Shown in pieces: positions 5,911 through 9,714 of a DNA stretch of 9,714 nucleotides. The notes beneath the pieces are model-generated. The model saw only the letters and a program-made list of their open reading frames with translations, had not been told where the DNA came from and did no database searches. The DNA lies in the NCBI GenBank assembly GCA_964415245.1, contig CAYQAJ010000203.1, forward strand, positions 1 to 9,714. The letters run 5' to 3'. Position 1 is the first letter of the stretch. Each line of letters opens with the position of its first letter. Made by a program: the position numbers and the translations under genes. The stretch comes from CAYQAJ01 sp964415245. GTDB lineage: Bacteria > Planctomycetota > Planctomycetia > Pirellulales > Pirellulaceae.

Positions 5911-6232
5911 GAGGCAGTCCTCGGGGGGACTCAAAGCGGCTAATTGTCGTACGTTCGACGATTTTTGTTGATACCGATTCGGTGCCCTCGGTGATTCCTC
6001 ATCCTTGGGACGACACAAGCGACGCTACCGGCCGGCAGGCAACGAACGCCCTGAACCCCCCTCGGGATCACTTCACCCGCCTAGGGAAGGGTCAAGGATC
6101 GCCCCGTAGACCCGGGGGCCGTCGGATTGCTCTTTGACGGGAGGTTTTACGTCCTGGGCGCCGCAGAATGCGGCGAGAGGAGCTGATAAGTCGGGAGTCA
6201 ATGGCCGAAAGTCGGCGACGTTTGACGCAACC
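5911..6232 (-). other. 322-base leader and spacer upstream of mgtE
   Basis: No supported gene lies here. On the minus strand it holds the mgtE Shine-Dalgarno GAGGA close to the ATG, several GC-rich potential stems around 6050-6115 (CCCGAGGGGGGTTCAGGG, CCTAGGCGGGTG), and a hairpin at 6159-6175. I compared it by eye with the M-box consensus of Mg2+ riboswitches and found no matching core. A TTGACC occurs within this stretch without a good -10, so no promoter is called. Confidence 0.4.
6159..6175. other. Short perfect hairpin downstream of the DUF4234-like gene
   Basis: Arms CGCCGCA and TGCGGCG enclose a GAA loop, making a perfect seven-base stem. It starts 58 bases beyond the stop codon of the minus-strand gene at 6233, so it could end that transcript. 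No T-run follows on either strand, so a terminator call is only tentative. Confidence 0.35.
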
Positions 6233-6697
6233 TCAGCTCGCGAAGGCCCGCGTGCCCGCCAGCTTATTCAGTTCGTGCTGAATTAGTCCCGTGGCCGCCA
6301 TTCCCAAGGCAATCGCCACGGGAAGCGCCACCGCGCCGAGCAACGCAATGCAGTTGAACACCAACACCAGCACGCCCAGCGACATGCTGCGATCGGGCAC
6401 GCCGTATCGCGCACTGAGCTTCTCCAGATCGAACGCGAAAAGACACTCCAGCACGAACCCGACCAAACCGCACGTCAGAATGTTGCAGACCAACAGCAGG
6501 CCCGGCGAGTACTTCTGCGTGCCCGACAGAGCGTCGATCTCCTGGCTCCACTTATAGACCAGATAGAACCAGTAGATGCCGAGCGTCACCAGGCTCAACA
6601 CGATGACCAGCGTCACGCTGCGGTACTGGACCGGCGAACGTTCGAGAGGCGGGTATTTGACGGGTGCCTCGGTCGATGCGTCCCAAGTCTTGCTCAT
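6233..6697 (-). CDS. Small membrane protein with a DUF4234-like domain
   Basis: The 154-residue protein has a short polar N-terminus (Pro and Glu-rich, 1-25), then three or four hydrophobic segments at about 27-47, 65-88 and 107-136. The block QYRSVTLVIVLSLVTLGIYW followed by FYLVYKWSQEID resembles DUF4234, whose members carry VTxGIYxxYW-type motifs; the family has no assigned function. I preferred the ATG at 6697 to the longer frame opening at 6904. The domain begins shortly after 6697, and the extra 69 residues are unconserved and cover the divergent promoter region. The Shine-Dalgarno is weak (GGGGGCG). The gene is divergent from the secreted protease-like gene and points toward mgtE, with 322 bases in between, so an operon with mgtE is unlikely but not excluded. 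Confidence 0.8.
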   Translation of the reverse strand: MSKTWDASTEAPVKYPPLERSPVQYRSVTLVIVLSLVTLGIYWFYLVYKWSQEIDALSGTQKYSPGLLLVCNILTCGLVGFVLECLFAFDLEKLSARYGVPDRSMSLGVLVLVFNCIALLGAVALPVAIALGMAATGLIQHELNKLAGTRAFAS

Positions 6698-6879
6698 GTA
6701 CGCGCCCCCGATTAGGCAGTCGTGCCAGGCAGCGGGGCACTCCTCCCCCGCTTTCGAGATGCTGGTGATTCGCATCGTACCAACGATTATTTGGCTTTCA
6801 TCGCCGTACGACGAGGAATTTCTTCGAATCGGGCCACCGCACTGGATGAAAACCGCCGTTGCATAAGAAGCAAGAAGTA

Positions 6880-6907
6880 TTGACCCGGCCCGGGCTTCCG
6901 TCATAAT
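6880..6907 (+). promoter_or_regulatory. Putative sigma-70-type promoter of the retropepsin-like gene
   Basis: TTGACC (6880-6885, five of six to the -35 consensus) and CATAAT (6902-6907, five of six to the -10 consensus) are separated by 16 bases. Transcription would start near 6914, giving a leader of about 72 bases before the ATG at 6986. This is the best promoter match I found in the window. Confidence 0.6.
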
Positions 6908-6985
6908 CGGTGGTCGTGCCGGCGGCGCTGGTAACCGGCCGGACCCTGATATCGTTCGCCAATCGCAATCGCAGAGGGCAAGGCC

Positions 6986-8035
6986 ATGTGCCGAGCAACC
7001 ATTCTGACCCTCGTCGCCATACTATGCGCTGCGACGGGCGCCGTGCGCGCCGACGACACGGCGCTCATCGAACAACTGGAAGGCAAGGGGCTGCGCAAAC
7101 TGGATGCGTACTTCCTGTTGCCGGAAGAATCTGACCTGCTCAAAGACTATCGCGAGCTGTCGACGATTAAGCGGCAGGTCATCAAGGTGTCGAAGGAAGA
7201 GGAGGCCGCCCAAAAAATCGTCGACGCGAAGAAGAAGCGGATTACCGCCATGCTTCAGCAGCGGCAGCAACTGCGCGTCGCCCTCGACGCAACCACCAGC
7301 GCCAATGCGCAGGTCCGGCTCATCAATGCCATCAATTCGCTGGCCGACCAGGTCGAGCTGCTCGAACGCGACACCAAGGCCGAGGACGCCCTGAAGGAGG
7401 CGCGCGGCGCCGCCAATCAGGTCCGCGAACAATACGTCGGGCTCGTCTTGGCGATGCGCAAGACGTACGACTCCCTTTCGGAGAAGTACGACGACCTGTC
7501 GGCCGACCCGGACGTGAAGGCGGCCCTGGCAAGCTTCAACGAAGGGAAAGACACGACGGCAAACCTCGGTCCCACGCGGAGCTTCGTCGTCTTGGGCACG
7601 AACTTGAAGAAGGTCGAAGACACGGTCATCTCCGACGAGATCGATCTGCGCCCCGACGGGGGAAGGCTGTTCAACCTCCCGGTCACGTTCGACGGCAAGT
7701 ACACGCAGGAATTGGGGCTGGACACCGGTTCGAGCCTGCTGTGCCTGCCCAGCCAAATGGCCAAGCAGGTTGGCCTGGTGCCCAAGGATTCGGACCCCAG
7801 CGTCCGCCTGCAAATGGCCAACGGGCAGGTGGTGGAGGCGAAGCTGCTGACCGTCAAGAGTATCCGCGTGGGGAAGTTCGTCGTGGAGGACGTCGAATGT
7901 GCCGTATTTCCCCCCGAGCTGACCGAGGCGGCGGCCATTTTGGGCATGAACTTCCTCGAGAAATTCAACTACAAGATCGACACCGAGCGCGGCAAGCTGA
8001 TCATGAACAAGATCGAAACGGGACAGGGACGGTAG
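6986..8035 (+). CDS. Secreted coiled-coil protein with a retropepsin-like aspartic protease domain
   Basis: The 349-residue protein starts with a signal peptide (MCRATILTLVAILCAATGAV, likely cut after RA at 22), so it is exported. Residues about 45-175 are strongly helical and charged (KEEEAAQKIVDAKKKR, QVELLERDTKAEDALKEA) and should form coiled coils. The C-terminal part (about 215-345) has the clan AA retropepsin pattern. QELGLDTGSSLLCLP carries the catalytic DTG (246-248), followed by a hydrophobic hairpin region, and AAILGMNFLEKFNYKIDTERGKLIM matches the closing strand-helix motif of bacterial single-domain aspartic proteases. Such domains have one DTG and must dimerise to make an active site, so the coiled coil could serve dimerisation; that is inference. 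The ATG has GAGGG seven bases upstream and a good promoter about 80 bases before it. No inhibitor or substrate gene is apparent beside it. Protease activity is not shown. Confidence 0.88.
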   Translation: MCRATILTLVAILCAATGAVRADDTALIEQLEGKGLRKLDAYFLLPEESDLLKDYRELSTIKRQVIKVSKEEEAAQKIVDAKKKRITAMLQQRQQLRVALDATTSANAQVRLINAINSLADQVELLERDTKAEDALKEARGAANQVREQYVGLVLAMRKTYDSLSEKYDDLSADPDVKAALASFNEGKDTTANLGPTRSFVVLGTNLKKVEDTVISDEIDLRPDGGRLFNLPVTFDGKYTQELGLDTGSSLLCLPSQMAKQVGLVPKDSDPSVRLQMANGQVVEAKLLTVKSIRVGKFVVEDVECAVFPPELTEAAAILGMNFLEKFNYKIDTERGKLIMNKIETGQGR

Positions 8036-8047
8036 CGGCGCTAAGCA

Positions 8048-8100
8048 CCAAATCCCAAATCACAAATCCCAAACAACGACCAAATCTCAAACTCTCAAAC
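8048..8100. repeat. AAATCCCAAATC-type degenerate repeat, copy 2, between convergent genes
   Basis: The tract reads CCAAATCCCAAATCACAAAT and goes on with CCCAAACAACGACC, CAAATCTC and AAACTCTCAAAC. It aligns with the reverse complement of the tract at 536-600. It fills the gap between the stop codons of the retropepsin-like gene (8035) and waaA (8121). It is AT-richer than its surroundings and carries no hairpin. Confidence 0.7.
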
Positions 8101-8120
8101 GGGAAACTCCGAAGCGCCCT

Positions 8121-9428
8121 TTACGCCGCCGCGCGGTCGTCGTTTGCGGCCGACGCGGGCAGCAGTTGGTTGAGCAGTTCGATGGTGCGGTCGGTGGCGC
8201 CGATGTTGGCGGCAACGAGTCGGGCGGCTCGCTGGCCGAGCGATTCCGCGTAGAGCGGTTCTTCCAGGCAGCGGCGGACGAATTCGGTCATCTCCTGGCC
8301 GCCGTGGACGACGACTGCCGCCCCCTCATCGAGCATCTGCGTCACCACGTGGCGGAAGTTGCGCGTGTCGGGTCCGAACGACACGGCCGCACCGTAGGCC
8401 GCCGGCTCGATCATGTTCTGCCCGCCGCGCGAGCCGAGACTGCCCCCCACGAAGGCGATTTGTGCCGTTCCCCACCACGCGCCCAGTTCGCCCACCGAGT
8501 CGACCAGCAGGATTCTCGCTCGCGAGTTCGCTCCCTCGGTTTCGAGCCGGCTGCGACGTTGCCACGTGTGACCCGAGCGGTCCAAGAGCGCCGCCACTTC
8601 GTCGAACCGCTGTGGATGGCGCGGCACCAGGATCAGCCGCAGCTTCGCATGTGCGTCGCGCAGTTGGTCGAAGGCGGCCAGCGCCAGCGCTTCTTCGGGG
8701 TGCTGCGTGCTACCGGCCAGAAAGACCGTATCGTCCGGCGCGATGCCGGCCAGCGCCGCGAGCTGCCGCGTAAGCGGGTTGTCGCGGTCGGTCTGGGCGC
8801 CGTCGAACTTCAGTGAGCCGGTCACGTGTACCGACTCGGGCCGCGCCCCCAAGCGAAGGAATCGCTCGGCATACTGCTCGTTCTGCGCCGCGATTACGTC
8901 GATCGAGCGCAGCATCGACGCGGCCAGCGGGCCGATCCGCCGATAGCCGCGAAAGCTGCGCTCGCTGAGCCGACCGTTGACGACGGCGATTCGCGCGGCT
9001 CGCTTGCGCGCGGCGCGAATCAGGTTGGGCCACAGCTCCAGCTCGGCCAGCAGCAAGAGGTCGGGCCGTATCCGCCGCATCGCCCGGCCGACCGACCAGG
9101 AAAAATCGAGCGGGGCGTAGAACGTGCTCAGGTGCGGGTATTTGCGCCGGGCCAGCGCCAGGCCGGTATCGGTGGTCGAGGAGACGACGCAGCGAACTTG
9201 CCCGCGCGATTCGAGCCGCGCGACGAGCGGAGCCAGCAGATTCACCTCGCCCACGCTCACCGCGTGCATCCAGATGCACGGCTCATTCCCATCCCGCTGC
9301 GGAACAAGCCCCAGCAGCTTCTCGCCCCACCCCGCCCGATAGCGGCCGGTGCGCAGCATGCGATAGACAAGCCACGGCGAGACGGCCAGCAGGGTCGCGA
9401 GATAGGTGGCGTTGAGAAGGTAGGACAC
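8121..9428 (-). CDS. waaA: 3-deoxy-D-manno-octulosonic acid (Kdo) transferase
   Basis: WaaA (KdtA) is a membrane-anchored GT-B glycosyltransferase that moves Kdo from CMP-Kdo onto the lipid A precursor. The 435-residue protein has the N-terminal membrane anchor (about 5-22), then WMHAVSVGEV with the catalytic Glu at 61, LAELELWPNLI (127-137), VTGSLKFD (202-209), LAGSTQHPEEALA (237-249), VPRHPQRF (268-275), DSVGELGAWWG (310-320) and FVGGSLGSRGGQNMIEPAAY (326-345), with FGPDTRNF (351-358). All are in family order, and the length is typical (about 425). The start is GTG, with AAAGGAAG ending about six bases upstream; no nearer ATG fits the anchor. It indicates an outer membrane with Kdo-containing lipopolysaccharide, as in planctomycetes. 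It follows the SEC-C gene in the same direction across 188 bases with a long inverted repeat, so it is probably transcribed alone. No other lipid A gene is in the window. Confidence 0.95.
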   Translation of the reverse strand: MSYLLNATYLATLLAVSPWLVYRMLRTGRYRAGWGEKLLGLVPQRDGNEPCIWMHAVSVGEVNLLAPLVARLESRGQVRCVVSSTTDTGLALARRKYPHLSTFYAPLDFSWSVGRAMRRIRPDLLLLAELELWPNLIRAARKRAARIAVVNGRLSERSFRGYRRIGPLAASMLRSIDVIAAQNEQYAERFLRLGARPESVHVTGSLKFDGAQTDRDNPLTRQLAALAGIAPDDTVFLAGSTQHPEEALALAAFDQLRDAHAKLRLILVPRHPQRFDEVAALLDRSGHTWQRRSRLETEGANSRARILLVDSVGELGAWWGTAQIAFVGGSLGSRGGQNMIEPAAYGAAVSFGPDTRNFRHVVTQMLDEGAAVVVHGGQEMTEFVRRCLEEPLYAESLGQRAARLVAANIGATDRTIELLNQLLPASAANDDRAAA

Positions 9429-9497
9429 GACGGGCTTCCTTTCCCGAGGACGACGGGGGGCGATCTGTCAATGCGGAAAGACGATTGAAAGTGGTGT

Positions 9498-9569
9498 GCA
9501 AAGTGCAGAATGAAGAGTGCAGAATGCGGCTGCGAGATTCCTATTCTGCACTCTTCACTCTGCATTTGC
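9498..9569. repeat. Long near-perfect inverted repeat (TGCAGAATGAAGAGTGCAG type)
   Basis: A 22-base arm at 9504-9525 pairs with 9543-9564, with one mismatch (9510 against 9558) and a 17-base loop. The stem extends by GCAAA (9498-9502) against TTTGC (9565-9569) past one bulged G at 9503. Each arm itself contains a short direct repeat (TGCAGAATGAAGAG then TGCAGAAT). It lies about 48 bases beyond the stop codon of the upstream minus-strand gene, where it could act as a transcript end or stabiliser. The build also fits a small non-autonomous repeat element. Confidence 0.8.
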
Positions 9570-9616
9570 GCCAGTTTCAAGCCCCCAACCCTGAACGTTT
9601 TTCACAAGGAGAGGTT

Positions 9617-9714
9617 CTACGCGATTCGTTCCTTGCGCATGCAGCACTGTTTGTATTTTTTGCCGCTTCCGCAGGGGCAGGCGTCGTTTCGCCCCACGCG
9701 CTGCCCGCGGTTGC
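9617..9714 (-). CDS. C-terminal end of a SEC-C motif protein, probably SecA (5' part outside the window)
   Basis: Thirty-one codons are visible before the TAG at 9617-9619. They encode RVGRNDACPCGSGKKYKQCC followed by MRKERIA. This is a SEC-C zinc-binding motif, with Cys spacing C-x-C-x8-C-C. In SecA, the ATPase that drives protein export through SecYEG, the same tail (VGRNDPCPCGSGKKYKxC) binds zinc and contacts SecB. Many other small proteins also end in SEC-C, so the assignment to secA rests on the VGRND lead-in and terminal position only. The motif ends Cys-Cys rather than the Cys-His of many SecA proteins. It is followed by the long inverted repeat and then waaA. Confidence 0.75.
   Translation of the reverse strand, partial: NRGQRVGRNDACPCGSGKKYKQCCMRKERIA

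Noticed and set aside
5911..6018. An N-terminal extension of MgtE to 6018
   Set aside because: The extra 36 residues are charged and unlike the family, while the ATG at 5910 has a good ribosome binding site.
6185..6222. CTGATAAG followed by GAAA, resembling a hammerhead ribozyme core
   Set aside because: The stretch between the two boxes does not form the required stem II and the first box deviates from CTGATGA; the GAAA is instead part of a GCCGAAAGTCGGC hairpin.
9257..9580. A minus-strand open frame across the waaA start and inverted repeat
   Set aside because: It is out of frame with waaA and its first part is encoded by the inverted repeat; no family resemblance.

Overview
The window looks like a high-GC planctomycete chromosome, probably Pirellulales-like. 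The base composition, the intergenic repeats (GGGGATT tracts, a TTAGCCGCGACGCGCAGCGG-type element, GGTCGGGAGACC palindromes, AAATCCCAAATC strings) and the mix of housekeeping genes with lineage-specific hypotheticals all point that way. This placement rests on pattern recognition, not a database search. I see no phage, transposase, CRISPR, tRNA or rRNA, so this is mostly core chromosome with repeat-rich gene junctions.

Layout. (1) 2-466 (+) is the 3' end of an unrecognised protein with a possible metal-binding HPEEVLADNF tail. (2) 467-600 is a composite repeat cluster between convergent genes; it supplies the stop codon of the next gene. (3) 566-1561 (-) encodes a four-helix membrane protein of unknown function. 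A hairpin covering its ribosome binding site and a pair of related perfect hairpins separate it from (4) metK (1719-2903, -), the S-adenosylmethionine synthetase, which has a GTG start and a TATAAT promoter. (5) About 390 bases without a convincing gene lead to (6) 3388-4581 (+), a fusion of a CdaA-type diadenylate cyclase with a CdaR/YbbR-type domain. Only 9 bases separate it from (7) the convergent magnesium transporter gene mgtE (4591-5910, -), which has a long leader region. (8) 6233-6697 (-) is a small DUF4234-like membrane protein. A good sigma-70-like promoter in the divergent gap drives (9) 6986-8035 (+), a secreted coiled-coil protein with a retropepsin-like aspartic protease domain. 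(10) A second copy of the AAATC-rich repeat lies before the convergent waaA (8121-9428, -), the Kdo transferase. (11) A long inverted repeat separates waaA from the 3' end of an upstream SEC-C zinc-motif gene (9617-9714, -), probably secA.

How the genes fit together. Most are independent housekeeping functions: methyl-donor synthesis, Mg2+ uptake, lipopolysaccharide core assembly and protein export. The most notable locus is cdaA-cdaR fused into one gene, with an RHS instead of an RHR nucleotide-binding motif, convergent with mgtE. It joins second-messenger synthesis and its membrane regulator in one polypeptide beside a cation transporter. The intergenic DNA is the second point of interest: nearly every junction holds a structured or repeated element, and two convergent junctions share the same repeat family.
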